A stretch of DNA of 64,000 bases. It comes from UBA4312 sp040266995. Its GTDB lineage: Bacteria; Bacillota_I; Bacilli_A; Erysipelotrichales; Erysipelotrichaceae. Positions 24,174 to 33,098 of the stretch are shown one piece after another. A program made the translations under genes and the position numbers. The first letter of the stretch is position 1; each line of letters starts with the position of its first letter. Under the pieces are notes generated by a model. It saw nothing but the letters and a program-made list of their open reading frames with translations. It was not told where the DNA came from and made no database searches. The stretch is taken from NCBI GenBank assembly GCA_040266995.1, contig JAWRHV010000023.1, forward strand, positions 95,754 through 159,753, read 5' to 3'.

Positions 24174-25583
24174 TTATCCGGCGACAAAACCAACAACCAG
24201 ATACAGGATCGCCGCGATGATCCCACACGTCAATGCATATGGCAGCTGTGTCTGCACATGATCAATATGATCACTGGCTGCACCGGTGGACGACAACACC
24301 GTTGTATCCGAAACCGGCGAACAATGGTCGCCAAACACACCGCCTCCGGCTACCGCCGCAAAACAGGCACATACCAATGTTGTCACCGCACCATCGGAAT
24401 ATGCAAAAGCCAATGGCAAAGCAATCGGCATACAGATTGCGAAGGTTCCCCAGCTCGATCCTGTAGCAAAAGCCATGATACCGGAAATCAAGAATATAAT
24501 GACCGGTAACAACTGCGGAGATAAGAATCCTTCACACAGCGATACAATATAGTTGGCAGTTCCCATATCCCTGCTCAAGGCATTGATGGAATACGCCAAA
24601 GCCAGCAGCATGATTGCCGGCACAGCCCCTTTGACCCCTTGTGTCATCGTATCCATCACTTCTTTAAATGGAATTCCCTGAATCAGCATACTGATGGTCA
24701 TGAAAATAATCACAAACAAGAAGGCTTCCATCGTTTTTGCTGAACCCATCGTAACATAGGTGCCAAGGGCAATAGCGATAATCAACAGTACCGGTAATAT
24801 AAAATTAAGGAATACCCGCGGTTGAAATCCATCATAAGCCTCCATTTCGGTAAGCTCCTTGCCAATCAAAGGAACGGCTCCGTCTCGCAATACCTTTCCT
24901 TCTTCGATTGCTCTTTTCTCCGCCTTTTTCATCGGGCCAAAATCTTTGATAATTCCCGAGCCGATCAGACCGACGAAAACAACCGCAATAATCGCGTAGA
25001 AATTGAAAGGAATCGCTCTTAAAAACAGTCTGGCTCCATCCTCTTCCGTTACAATCGATCCAATACCTACAGCTAACCCGCTCAAGTAAGCTGCCCAGCC
25101 GGTAATCGGTACCAGCACACTGACAGGCGCTGAAGTAGAGTCGGCAATATACGCAAGCTTTTCTCTTGATACTTTCACCTTATCCGTAATACTTCGCATC
25201 GTCGTACCCACAAACAAAGGACTGAAGGAATCACTGAAATATACAAACATCCCTAACACCCAGGCCATCAGCTGTGCTCCTTTTCGAGTCAGATTCCGGT
25301 CATGGATCTTCATGGAAAAGCTTTGAATAGCCCCGGTTTTTTGAAAATAAGCAACAATGATCGCGATGAAGGTATTCAGCAGCATCACCCATGAAAAACT
25401 GGTGGTTCCCAAGCTTTCTTTTAATAAGGTCGGCAAGCCCAACAAGCCCTGCCCCGCCATCAATGTACCAATCAAACAAGCAATGGTCAGAGAAATCACC
25501 GTATTCTTTGTCCAAAAAGACAATATAATTGCAATAAGGGGTGGGATTATTGAGATAAATCCCATCGTTGTAGACGCATCCAT
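24174..25583 (-). CDS. Na+/H+ antiporter, NhaC family
   Basis: 469 residues and about 12 hydrophobic segments. Stretches typical of NhaC proteins are TGSSWGTFAICMPIALPLAFA, GGGVFGDHCSPVSDTTVLSSTGA, with D and S residues expected in transport, and SDSFSPLFVGTTMR. NhaC members exchange Na+ for H+, and some exchange malate or lactate with Na+, so the substrate is uncertain. The start follows AGGAGGAG. It is a single gene between terminators and may balance the sodium moved by other pumps in the region (inference). Confidence 0.85.
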   Translation of the reverse strand: MDASTTMGFISIIPPLIAIILSFWTKNTVISLTIACLIGTLMAGQGLLGLPTLLKESLGTTSFSWVMLLNTFIAIIVAYFQKTGAIQSFSMKIHDRNLTRKGAQLMAWVLGMFVYFSDSFSPLFVGTTMRSITDKVKVSREKLAYIADSTSAPVSVLVPITGWAAYLSGLAVGIGSIVTEEDGARLFLRAIPFNFYAIIAVVFVGLIGSGIIKDFGPMKKAEKRAIEEGKVLRDGAVPLIGKELTEMEAYDGFQPRVFLNFILPVLLIIAIALGTYVTMGSAKTMEAFLFVIIFMTISMLIQGIPFKEVMDTMTQGVKGAVPAIMLLALAYSINALSRDMGTANYIVSLCEGFLSPQLLPVIIFLISGIMAFATGSSWGTFAICMPIALPLAFAYSDGAVTTLVCACFAAVAGGGVFGDHCSPVSDTTVLSSTGAASDHIDHVQTQLPYALTCGIIAAILYLVVGFVAG

Positions 25584-25679
25584 AAATCTCCTCCTATTAT
25601 TTTAGTTATACTTAATATTATCGAAATATGAATTCTTCGTCAACTGCAGGTTCATTGATGATTATCTGGTTTCATGATA

Positions 25680-25706
25680 TGATAATTAAGCAATAATTAA
25701 TTATCA
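25680..25706 (+). repeat. 10-bp inverted repeat in the ald leader
   Basis: Arms TGATAATTAA (25680-25689) and TTAATTATCA (25697-25706) are perfect complements with a 7-base spacer, ending four bases before the AGGAGG of the alanine dehydrogenase gene. An operator or a leader hairpin is possible. Confidence 0.55.
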
Positions 25707-25719
25707 GCAGGAGGTTCTT

Positions 25720-26895
25720 ATGCGATTTGGAATACTGAAAGATATAAAACCGGGAGAATACCGTGTCATCTGTACACCTGTAGAGGTAAAGAGTATTGTA
25801 GCAGCCGGGCATGAAGTATGGGCCCAGAAAGATTGTGGAAAAGCCGCCGGTTTTTCCAATGAGGCATATGCACAGGCGGGTGCCAAAATGATCGACACTG
25901 CGAAAGAAATCTATGCTCATTGTGATATGGTCGCTAAAGTCAAAGAATTTATGGAGCCTGAATATTCCATGATCCGGGAAAACCAGATTATTCTGGGATG
26001 CATTCATCCGGCAGGTCACCCGGAAGAAGTACAAGCTTTATTAGACAGCCGATGCATTGCGTTTACAGCAGAAGATGCGCATCGCTATGGTTCTCCAAAC
26101 TGCGAAGCTGCAGGAAAACAAGGGGCTTTGTTCGGGATGGAATCCATGCTGACCATAAACGGTGGAAAAGGAAAATATGTAGGTGGGTTTGCCGGTGCCC
26201 CCGGAATGAATGTTGTCATTATGGGAGCAGGCACAGTCGGGCAAGGGGCTCTGCAGGTTTTACATGCCTTAGGTGCCAAATGTACCGTTATGGATATCAA
26301 CGTAGGTGTCCTTCGAACCTTGTCTAATCAGTACAAAGGCAGTATCGATACCATGTTCTGCAACCAGCAGACCATTGCGTCCATCCTTCCGAAAACAGAT
26401 ATGATCCTAAATTGTGTGAAGTGGCCAAAAGAAAGAAAAGACTTCTTGATCACCAAGGAAATGTTGAAACTGATGGAGCCTGGTTCGGTTCTGGTTGATA
26501 TTTCCAACGATGATCCGGGAGCCATTGAAAGCAGCCATGAAACACATCATGATGATCCGAGATATGTAGTCAATGGTGTTGTTCACTACTGTGTCAGTAA
26601 CATTCCGGGCGCTGTAGCCAATTCTACTTCTGTTGCCTATGCAGCTGAAATGCTTCCGATGATACTGTCCATTCTGAATGAAGGTGTCAAAACAACCTGT
26701 ATCAAAGATGGTTTCTACCGACGGGCATTGACCTGCTATCAAGGATATCTGACCCATGAGGAAACCAGTGCCTTGCAGCAAAGACCTTGGGTACGTCCGG
26801 AAACCCTTCTTGATATTGAAGATGAAAAACTGGATCCGGCCCCATCCGCAACTGTTACTCGATCCAATCAATTTTATCCGGAATTTGACAGATAA
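25720..26895 (+). CDS. ald: Alanine dehydrogenase family protein
   Basis: 391 residues. Alanine dehydrogenase interconverts L-alanine and pyruvate plus ammonia with NAD(H). Active-site residues line up with the known enzymes: Arg15, Lys75 (VKE context) and His96. The NAD-binding fold reads MGAGTVGQGALQVLHALGA. The C-terminal half is less usual: ISNDDPGAIESS stands where most enzymes have an AIDQGG-type stretch, HYCVSNIPGAV replaces HYCVANMPGAV, and the protein is about 20 residues longer than average. A related opine or amino-acid dehydrogenase remains possible. AGGAGG precedes the ATG; an inverted repeat lies just before it. Confidence 0.82.
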   Translation: MRFGILKDIKPGEYRVICTPVEVKSIVAAGHEVWAQKDCGKAAGFSNEAYAQAGAKMIDTAKEIYAHCDMVAKVKEFMEPEYSMIRENQIILGCIHPAGHPEEVQALLDSRCIAFTAEDAHRYGSPNCEAAGKQGALFGMESMLTINGGKGKYVGGFAGAPGMNVVIMGAGTVGQGALQVLHALGAKCTVMDINVGVLRTLSNQYKGSIDTMFCNQQTIASILPKTDMILNCVKWPKERKDFLITKEMLKLMEPGSVLVDISNDDPGAIESSHETHHDDPRYVVNGVVHYCVSNIPGAVANSTSVAYAAEMLPMILSILNEGVKTTCIKDGFYRRALTCYQGYLTHEETSALQQRPWVRPETLLDIEDEKLDPAPSATVTRSNQFYPEFDR

Positions 26896-26901
26896 AAAAC
26901 A

Positions 26902-26935
26902 AACACAGGCTCGTTATCAAAGCCTGTGTTTTTAT
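26902..26935 (+). terminator. Rho-independent terminator after ald
   Basis: AACACAGGC (26902-26910) pairs with GCCTGTGTT (26922-26930), followed by TTTT. Confidence 0.88.
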
Positions 26936-27009
26936 TAAGCCGTTTTCCCATCGGCTGTGGCAATAGAGTCATGCGTGCATATACGGGTGCTCTTCATGCT
27001 CTTATCGGT

Positions 27010-27353
27010 TTATGCGCAGGATTCTGCCAATGCTTTTCCTAATTCATATACCTTCTTACATTCCTGAGGGAATATTGTTTCATGACGTTCCTGTTTATGC
27101 TTCGCATCAAAATACCAGGGTCAGTCTGTCTTACTATAATCTTTTAATTGACGTGTATCACCGCTGATAAAGATTTCCGTAGGCCCCACAAATCCATTAA
27201 ACACCTTCTGATACTCGTCCATCAAGTCGCGATACACGGGATCCGGTGCATTGCCGGTCATGATCAACTGGCAGCTTCCGTCAAAAGGGTATCTGTATTC
27301 CATCCTTTTCTTGGTCCCGCATTGACAACCACAATGTTCTTATGCATCCGCAT
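27010..27353 (-). pseudogene. Decayed flavodoxin-like NAD(P)H/FMN reductase, internal deletion
   Basis: Two pieces of one protein family are joined out of frame. From 27353 or 27347 a frame reads MHKNIVVVNAGPRKGWNTDT, the N-terminus of a flavodoxin-fold reductase, then hits a stop near 27280. In another frame from about 27290, LIMTGNAPDPVYRDL, FVGPTEIFISGDT and LKDYSKTD follow, the C-terminal part of the same family. That frame meets a TGA at 27121-27123, yet similarity resumes immediately after it (PWYFDAKHKQ to VYELGKALAE, stop at 27010). The middle of the protein, including the expected FMN loop and cysteine motif, about 100 residues, is missing. Its start overlaps the end of the flavin reductase gene, so the two were probably an operon. 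Confidence 0.75.
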
Positions 27354-27948
27354 TTCTCCTGTCTATCTTCTTTTTGAGCTCTATCCCCTTTTGAAACGCA
27401 AGACCTGCAGTATTTCCCAAACAGAGGTAACGCAGCTGCTCTTCATCATAGATTAATGGTTTTAGCTTTTCCAAAACGACCTTTCCTCTTTCATCTAATA
27501 TCGAAGCATCGGCTATGATGCGTTTTACTTCCCCTGTAATCTGCATATGGCTTCCAATCGTCACAATATGGATGACCTCGCATTCTAAATTGAGAAGAAG
27601 CTGGTCGATGACCGGAGCATCCACACATTTGGCCGGCTTCGTTGTAAAGCCGATGTTGGCAAGCTTATCTGTTTTGTATCCCGTTTCTACACCTAGATAA
27701 TCTGCTTCCTTTAATTGATCTGTGGAAGGAAAGCCCAGGACAAATGCCTTTTTTGACAATAAGTTCTGCAATGTTTTTCTTCGTTGTGAAGCATTGATCG
27801 CGATTGTGACACAAGGTGGCTGATGACTGCTGACCATATAAAAAGCCAGAGTACAGGCATCGGCTCGACCTTCCTTGTCATAAGCAGAAACAACCACGGT
27901 TTCTGTCGGTGCTACCAAGGCATGCAGTCTCACTTCTTTCTTTATCAT
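27340..27948 (-). CDS. Flavin reductase family protein (flavoredoxin-like)
   Basis: 202 residues of the FMN-binding split-barrel flavin reductase family. DACTLAFYMVSSHQPPCVTIAI and KTLQNLLSKKAFVLGFPSTDQ resemble the FMN-binding core, and LLNLECEVI and HMQITGEV the second barrel. Members reduce FMN with NAD(P)H or act as electron carriers in anaerobes; the partner is unknown. GGAGGAAT precedes the start. The pseudogene downstream overlaps its last codons. Confidence 0.82.
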   Translation of the reverse strand: MIKKEVRLHALVAPTETVVVSAYDKEGRADACTLAFYMVSSHQPPCVTIAINASQRRKTLQNLLSKKAFVLGFPSTDQLKEADYLGVETGYKTDKLANIGFTTKPAKCVDAPVIDQLLLNLECEVIHIVTIGSHMQITGEVKRIIADASILDERGKVVLEKLKPLIYDEEQLRYLCLGNTAGLAFQKGIELKKKIDRRNADA

Positions 27949-28025
27949 ATGTATTCCTCCTTATTCGCTACATTAAGAATATCAAAAGAAAGGGCAACCG
28001 TATTCTTTCCTGCCCAACCTCATCC

Positions 28026-28057
28026 TTAAAAAAGAAAGTGCTTTGTATGCACTTTCT
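28026..28057 (-). terminator. Rho-independent terminator after the OYE gene
   Basis: AGAAAGTGC (28033-28041) pairs with GCACTTTCT (28049-28057), with a T-run on the minus strand, located just past the stop of the oxidoreductase gene. Confidence 0.85.
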
Positions 28058-28065
28058 GAAAACGT

Positions 28066-29988
28066 CTAAAGTGTATAGGCCAGCTGCAGTGCTTCCCGTG
28101 TCGCATTTTGGAAATTGCTGATTCCGTTTTCTCCGATCCGATATACATCAAACCCCTCTTGGATCAGCTGCTCATACAATGGACCGCTGACTTTTTTCTG
28201 ACCGGCACAATGGATGGCCATATCTATGTCAATGCACGCATCTTTTCCATCGGCATCCTTATAGAAAATTTTGTCTTTATCAATTTTGATCACTTTGACA
28301 GATGTGAGAATTGTCGCCATCGATCCAAGCTGTGCTTTCAACATTTCTGAATGGATCAAACCACCATGACCGCATACATCGGGCAGCGTTTCCAAAATGG
28401 TTACCTCAGATCCTTCCAAGGCGATGCGATGTGCCAGTTCACAACCGGCAACACCACCACCGATCACAGCCACCTTTTTCCCTTGACCGACTTCGACCTT
28501 TCGACGAATAACCCGGTCGCCTCTGACCGTATTCTCAATCCCATCAATCGCAGGTTCCGCAAATTCACAACCCATAGCCAGCACAACGTGATCCGGGTGC
28601 AAAGAGCGGATCTGCTCCATATCGGCTTCCCTCTGCAGACGAACGTCTATTTTCTGTCTTTCGACTTCGCCTTTAAACCAATCCAAAGCCTGACGGACTT
28701 CTTTTTTAAACGGTGTCATCCCGGCCAGGATCATCTGTCCGCCCAGTTGTTCGGATTTTTCCAGCAATATAACATTATGCCCTTGTTTCTTGGAAATGAT
28801 TGAATACTGCATACCAGCTATACCGCCTCCGACGACCACAATGGTTTTTGGCTGAGCGGATGCTGCCACTACATTTTCATTGTAAAGATCTTCAACGCCG
28901 ACGTAAGGATTGATGACGCAGCGAATACCACTGTCCGCAAAGGACATTCTTTCCATACATCCTTCTAGGCAGTTCAAACAAGTTCGGATCGTTTCTTCTT
29001 TTCCCATCAAAATCTTATTCGGCCATTCCGGATCACAGATCATCTGACGGCCGATCACGACCAGATCCGCTTGGTTTGTATCAATGATCTGCGCACATAT
29101 TTCCGGTGTTCTCAATTTACCGACGATAGCCACAGGAATATTCACAGCTTTTTTAATGGCTTCACTGATATAGGTATATGGAGCTTCTTGCGAATACTGT
29201 GTCGGTACAACTTCGGCAAACTCGTAGAAGCCGACAGAAATGTTGAGCATATCAATACCGCATTCTTCGGCCATCTTACAAATTTCAACAGCGGATCCAA
29301 CGGTATTTCCTTGTGGGAAATCTACGGCACCAAGTCGTAATCCGATAATGAATGGCCGTCCGCATTTTTCCCGAATGCCTTCTGCGATTTCCCGAATGAT
29401 CCGAAACCGGTTTTCTAGAGAGCCTCCATATTCATCGGTCCGCTTATTCCAGGCAGGATTAATAAATTGATTCAGAAGATACATGTGGGCAGCATGAATT
29501 TCAATTCCATCGTATCTGGCGTTTTTTGCGTTCACCGCTGATGTGATAAAATCATCCACTACCTTCTTGATTTCTTCCTTTGTCATGGCCCGAGCTCCGT
29601 TCCCATCGCTGCTTGAAACATTTTCAGCGCCGTAGGTATACTCAGAATGTGCCAAAAAACCACCATGATGCAGCTGTATGATGATCTTAGCTCCAAATGC
29701 ATGGACAGAATCGGTAATGTCAAACAAGTCAGCAACCGTCACTGGATCGTTGATGCGGATCTGCCGATCGGATATCTTTCCTTCCGGCCAGGACACAGAT
29801 GCTGCTTCCTGTATGATCAGACCCACGCCTCCTTTGGCCCGATTTCTAAGATACTGCACCATCTTTCGTTCCGGTGTTCCATTGAAAGACGAAAAATTCG
29901 TTACCATTGGAGGCATCACAATGCGGTTTTTTACCGGGATCCCCCCTATTGTAATCGGTTGAAATAACGCTTTTACATTCTCCTTCAT
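28066..29988 (-). CDS. NADH:flavin oxidoreductase, Old Yellow Enzyme type with Fe-S and FAD domains
   Basis: 640 residues. Residues about 1-330 form the FMN-binding TIM barrel (NRIVMPPMVTNFSS, HHGGFLAHSEY, EIHAAHMYLLNQF, VVIGRQM). A [4Fe-4S] motif follows (C-L-N-C-L-E-G-C and a later cysteine in GIRCVINP, near 335-358). Residues about 380-640 form the FAD/NAD(P)-binding half (VVGGGIAGMQYSI and AVIGGGVAGCELA). The same order is found in 2,4-dienoyl-CoA reductase, BaiCD/BaiH and trimethylamine dehydrogenase. Substrate is probably an alpha,beta-unsaturated acid, CoA ester or steroid; it is not determined by sequence. It is transcribed divergently from a TetR regulator. Confidence 0.9.
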   Translation of the reverse strand: MKENVKALFQPITIGGIPVKNRIVMPPMVTNFSSFNGTPERKMVQYLRNRAKGGVGLIIQEAASVSWPEGKISDRQIRINDPVTVADLFDITDSVHAFGAKIIIQLHHGGFLAHSEYTYGAENVSSSDGNGARAMTKEEIKKVVDDFITSAVNAKNARYDGIEIHAAHMYLLNQFINPAWNKRTDEYGGSLENRFRIIREIAEGIREKCGRPFIIGLRLGAVDFPQGNTVGSAVEICKMAEECGIDMLNISVGFYEFAEVVPTQYSQEAPYTYISEAIKKAVNIPVAIVGKLRTPEICAQIIDTNQADLVVIGRQMICDPEWPNKILMGKEETIRTCLNCLEGCMERMSFADSGIRCVINPYVGVEDLYNENVVAASAQPKTIVVVGGGIAGMQYSIISKKQGHNVILLEKSEQLGGQMILAGMTPFKKEVRQALDWFKGEVERQKIDVRLQREADMEQIRSLHPDHVVLAMGCEFAEPAIDGIENTVRGDRVIRRKVEVGQGKKVAVIGGGVAGCELAHRIALEGSEVTILETLPDVCGHGGLIHSEMLKAQLGSMATILTSVKVIKIDKDKIFYKDADGKDACIDIDMAIHCAGQKKVSGPLYEQLIQEGFDVYRIGENGISNFQNATREALQLAYTL

Positions 29989-30067
29989 GATATTCTCCTT
30001 TTTTTATGGTATCTTTACTTTTATTATAGGTTTTTAATCTTTCTTTAAATAATTAACAATTGTGAAG

Positions 30068-30089
30068 TATTGTATACAAGTATACAATA
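30068..30089. promoter_or_regulatory. 22-bp perfect palindrome, candidate operator between OYE and tetR
   Basis: Two 10-base arms (30068-30077 and 30080-30089; left arm TATTGTATAC) are exact complements around AA. The site lies between the divergent oxidoreductase and TetR genes, 31 bases before the tetR start, where a TetR-type dimer would be expected to bind. Binding by the adjacent regulator is inferred. Confidence 0.7.
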
Positions 30090-30120
30090 TGAGTAACTTA
30101 TATACTTGGAGAACAGAACC

Positions 30121-30654
30121 ATGAATACCAAAAAAATGCTGTTTCAGGCCATTGAAAAACTCGTTGGCCAAAAACAATTTTCAAAGATTACCGTTCAGGA
30201 TATTCTGGATGAAGCCGAGGTTTCCAGGCGTACATTCTATAAGTATTTTCATGATAAATACGACTTGGCCAATTCCTTCTATGAGAACTATGTAACCAAT
30301 CAGATCCTGATCCACTATGATGGTTCCAACTGGAGAGAACTTCTGATACAGATTTATGTCTTCCTATTAAATAACCGGGATTTTTTCCAAGAAATCAATA
30401 GGTTTCAAGGTCAGGGGTCTTTTTTTTCTTTTCTGGTTGATTACTCCTATCATTTTTATTCGGATGTCTATAAACACAACATGAAGATCGATACACTGTC
30501 AGAGCAAGATTCCTACCGCATTTGGTACGTTGTAGGGGGTAATATATTTCTTTTGAATCAATGGATGAACCGGGGATATGTGCAAAAGCCGGATCAAATG
30601 GCGGATTTATTACTGGAATCGATGCCGGATGTCTTCTACCGGTACCTTGACTGA
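30121..30654 (+). CDS. TetR/AcrR family transcriptional regulator
   Basis: The ATG at 30121 was preferred to a TTG five codons upstream because TTGGAG then serves as ribosome site. The product is 177 residues. An N-terminal helix-turn-helix is clear (ITVQDILDEAEVSRRTFYKYFHDKYDL, residues about 24-50, the TetR signature), followed by a helical ligand domain without recognised family. The C-terminal region resembles TetR-type proteins of the DhaS/YbiH sort (FLLNNRDFF, YVVGGNIFLLNQWM). It probably represses the divergent oxidoreductase gene and itself through the palindrome between them. Confidence 0.88.
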   Translation: MNTKKMLFQAIEKLVGQKQFSKITVQDILDEAEVSRRTFYKYFHDKYDLANSFYENYVTNQILIHYDGSNWRELLIQIYVFLLNNRDFFQEINRFQGQGSFFSFLVDYSYHFYSDVYKHNMKIDTLSEQDSYRIWYVVGGNIFLLNQWMNRGYVQKPDQMADLLLESMPDVFYRYLD

Positions 30655-30745
30655 TTAAAAGATGCCTTCTATATTTTGCCGGAATATCCTTGCAATCCTG
30701 TATACATCATCGGTAAAATAGAGAAAGAGAAAGGATGGATTCGTT

Positions 30746-32107
30746 ATGAATGATAAATGGAAAACAATACTATCTTTATTTCTTTTGGTCCCATGTATGT
30801 TTCTTTGGACTATCGCCCCTGTGCATGCAGAAGATGGGCAGGAGGATGAAGATCCGGTTGTTGGATTTACGTCTGGGAACTATGATAATTTTGCAGACAA
30901 CCAGATTGATGCCAGCATATCCAACTTAAAAAATAAACGAACTATGATCGTTTCCGTTGTTACGACCAATGCTTCACCGATCCAGAGCATCGAAGAAGCA
31001 GCTGGTAAGAGAATGGGCATCATTCCGGAAGCCAATAAAAAGGGAACCGTTTTTGGTATGGAGCAATTAAGCGAAGTGGTGGATGTTGAAACCGTAGAAT
31101 ACGGTTCCTATGCCGATGCGGTAAACGCTCTGTATAATGGAGAGGTCGACATGCTGCTGATTGGTGAAACCGATCGAGGTGTGATCCATGATGAAGGTTC
31201 GAGTACGTTTAATTCAGACACTCGCATCTTGTACCAGGCTTCTTACCAAACCGATCGTGATACCACGGTTTCTCCATCGAACGACAAAGTGGATATGACC
31301 AGTGAGCCATTCGTTATCTTCATCAGTGGAAATGATAATTACGGTGGTCTGGATACAACCGCAAAATCCGATTCCAATACAGTGGTAGCAGTCAATCCGA
31401 TTACCAAGAAAATCGTACTGGTCAGCATTCCACGTGACTATTACGAACCTGTATCCTGTGCTTCCGATGCAGGTGGTGGATGTCCGGCCGGTCAGAACGA
31501 TAAACTGACTCACTCCGGTATGTATGGTGTCCATACCACTGCACAGACGATTGAAGACTTTTTGGGCGTCAATATCAATTATACAATTCGTGTAAACTTC
31601 TCCAGTCTGGCAAACCTGGTTGATGTATTGGATGGCATCAATGTGAATGTGCCGGAGGGCATGGAAGTCGATACGTTCTATTCGAACGATCACGTAGAAG
31701 GAGTACAGGCTGGCGTTAACCATTTGGATGGAGAACGGGCTTTGGCCTTTGCGCGGGAGCGTCACGCCTATGAAGAAGGCGATCTGCAAAGGATCAAAAA
31801 CCAGCAGATGGTATTAGAAGCTTTGATCAGAAGGCTTTGTGATCCGGCTACGGTATTCAAATATGGTGAAGTCGTAGATGCGATCAACGATACCTTTGAA
31901 ACCGATATGTCTTATGAAGAAATGCTGTCCTTTGTACAGTTCGAATTAGCCGAACAACCGGACTGGCAGTTTGAAAGCTATGCTTTGACAGGCAGCAGCA
32001 CAATGGCCAGCTGTGCCAGCATCTCACAGGAAGCTTCGGTTGTTATGCCGGATGAAGCATCCATACAACAAGCCAAAGATAAGTTATTGGCAAATCTGGA
32101 AGGCTAA
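30746..32107 (+). CDS. LytR-CpsA-Psr (LCP) family protein with an extra N-terminal domain
   Basis: 453 residues. Residues 1-28 form a signal or anchor helix. Residues about 200-385 form the LCP domain: VAVNPITKKIVLVSIPRDYYEP with the arginine that binds the lipid phosphate, NDKLTHSGMYG, and ERALAFARERH. LCP proteins attach teichoic acids or capsule to peptidoglycan. Before it, residues about 30-190 contain a stretch (IEEAAGKRMGIIPE, GSYADAVNALYNGEVDMLLIG) that resembles a periplasmic solute-binding-protein lobe, an uncommon arrangement. GAAAGGATGG precedes the ATG. Confidence 0.88.
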   Translation: MNDKWKTILSLFLLVPCMFLWTIAPVHAEDGQEDEDPVVGFTSGNYDNFADNQIDASISNLKNKRTMIVSVVTTNASPIQSIEEAAGKRMGIIPEANKKGTVFGMEQLSEVVDVETVEYGSYADAVNALYNGEVDMLLIGETDRGVIHDEGSSTFNSDTRILYQASYQTDRDTTVSPSNDKVDMTSEPFVIFISGNDNYGGLDTTAKSDSNTVVAVNPITKKIVLVSIPRDYYEPVSCASDAGGGCPAGQNDKLTHSGMYGVHTTAQTIEDFLGVNINYTIRVNFSSLANLVDVLDGINVNVPEGMEVDTFYSNDHVEGVQAGVNHLDGERALAFARERHAYEEGDLQRIKNQQMVLEALIRRLCDPATVFKYGEVVDAINDTFETDMSYEEMLSFVQFELAEQPDWQFESYALTGSSTMASCASISQEASVVMPDEASIQQAKDKLLANLEG

Positions 32108-32116
32108 ATAAATAAG

Positions 32117-32146
32117 ACCCGGATCTTTAAACGGATCCGGGTTTTC
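32117..32146. terminator. Bidirectional terminator between the LCP and Ptb-like genes
   Basis: ACCCGGATC (32117-32125) pairs with GATCCGGGT (32134-32142), followed by TTTTC; the minus-strand phosphate acyltransferase also ends 16 bases to the right. Confidence 0.82.
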
Positions 32147-32162
32147 TTATTGTCTGTCAATG

Positions 32163-33086
32163 TTAATCATTTTCATGAATGCTCACACAGGCGGCCAGCG
32201 ATAAGTATGTATTTTCAGGAGGTTCACTACGTCCGGTAATCGCAATCGGTACTTTTGCTCCTGCGATAATACCACAGCCGGTGGCATGTAGATTGACATA
32301 CCAATCCTTGACTAACAGGTTTCCTGCAATCAGACTTGGTACCACAATACCGTCAAATTCTCCACAGTATGGACAGCTGTAGTTTTTCAGACGGGCAGCC
32401 TCTTTACTGATGATCAAGTCAAAGGAGATAGGTCCTACCAGATTGCAGTCGGCAATCGGTTCTTCCATATGATCTTTTACGATTGTCTGTGCTTCTACTG
32501 TATCTTTCATGTGAAAGCTCGGTTTTTCCACAAGTGACAACATCGCAATATTCGGTTTTTGAATACCGATTGCGTTTAGTACCCGCACCATGTTCTGTAC
32601 TACTTTTTTCTTCTGTTCCATGGAAGGCGTTATCAATAAAGTAACATCCGAAATTGCCAGCAGGCGATCGTATTCCGGTAATGCCATAATATTGATCTGT
32701 GTTAGTATACAGTCCTCACGTACCAGGTGATTTCTCGGGTTCAAGATCGGCATCAGGAAATCACGTGTCTGTGTATTTCCACGTAGAAGGATATCTGCAT
32801 GACCGGCTTCAATCATTTCAATGCTGTACTGTACCACGTTTGCGTTATCATAAACGGAATGCAGTTCATAATCACGATCCTGGAAACCTAATCGCTCCAC
32901 CATCTCCTGTACACGTGGTTCTTTACCGACCAGGATCGGCTTCACAAAACCGGCATCGGCAGCCATAAACAGGCCCTTTACCATATTTTCATTATCCGCA
33001 CCGGCTAATACGACTCGTTTCGGTTCTTTAATATTTTTTGCCTGTTCCACCAGGGCATCAAAAACTTTATTTTTATTATTTGTCAT
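32163..33086 (-). CDS. ptb: Phosphate acyltransferase, phosphate butyryltransferase-like
   Basis: The ATG at 33086 is preferred to an ATG two codons upstream because the latter is too close to GGAGG. The product is 307 residues of the Pta/Ptb family, which exchanges acyl-CoA with acyl-phosphate. Visible stretches include ILLRGNTQTRDFLMPI, ADCNLVGPISFDLIISKEAARLK, and VPSLIAGNLLVKDWYVNL. The acyl chain is not set by sequence; phosphate butyryltransferase is the best guess, but no kinase is adjacent to confirm it. The gene lies 12 bases downstream of hppA2, so PPi and acyl-phosphate genes share a transcript. Confidence 0.82.
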   Translation of the reverse strand: MTNNKNKVFDALVEQAKNIKEPKRVVLAGADNENMVKGLFMAADAGFVKPILVGKEPRVQEMVERLGFQDRDYELHSVYDNANVVQYSIEMIEAGHADILLRGNTQTRDFLMPILNPRNHLVREDCILTQINIMALPEYDRLLAISDVTLLITPSMEQKKKVVQNMVRVLNAIGIQKPNIAMLSLVEKPSFHMKDTVEAQTIVKDHMEEPIADCNLVGPISFDLIISKEAARLKNYSCPYCGEFDGIVVPSLIAGNLLVKDWYVNLHATGCGIIAGAKVPIAITGRSEPPENTYLSLAACVSIHEND

Positions 33087-33098
33087 ATTCATTTCCTC

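Noticed and set aside
27121..27123. In-frame TGA read as selenocysteine or tryptophan
   Set aside because: The gene also lacks its middle part and is out of frame, so it is decayed anyway. No selenocysteine element was recognised, and UGA acts as stop at other genes here, for example hypD.
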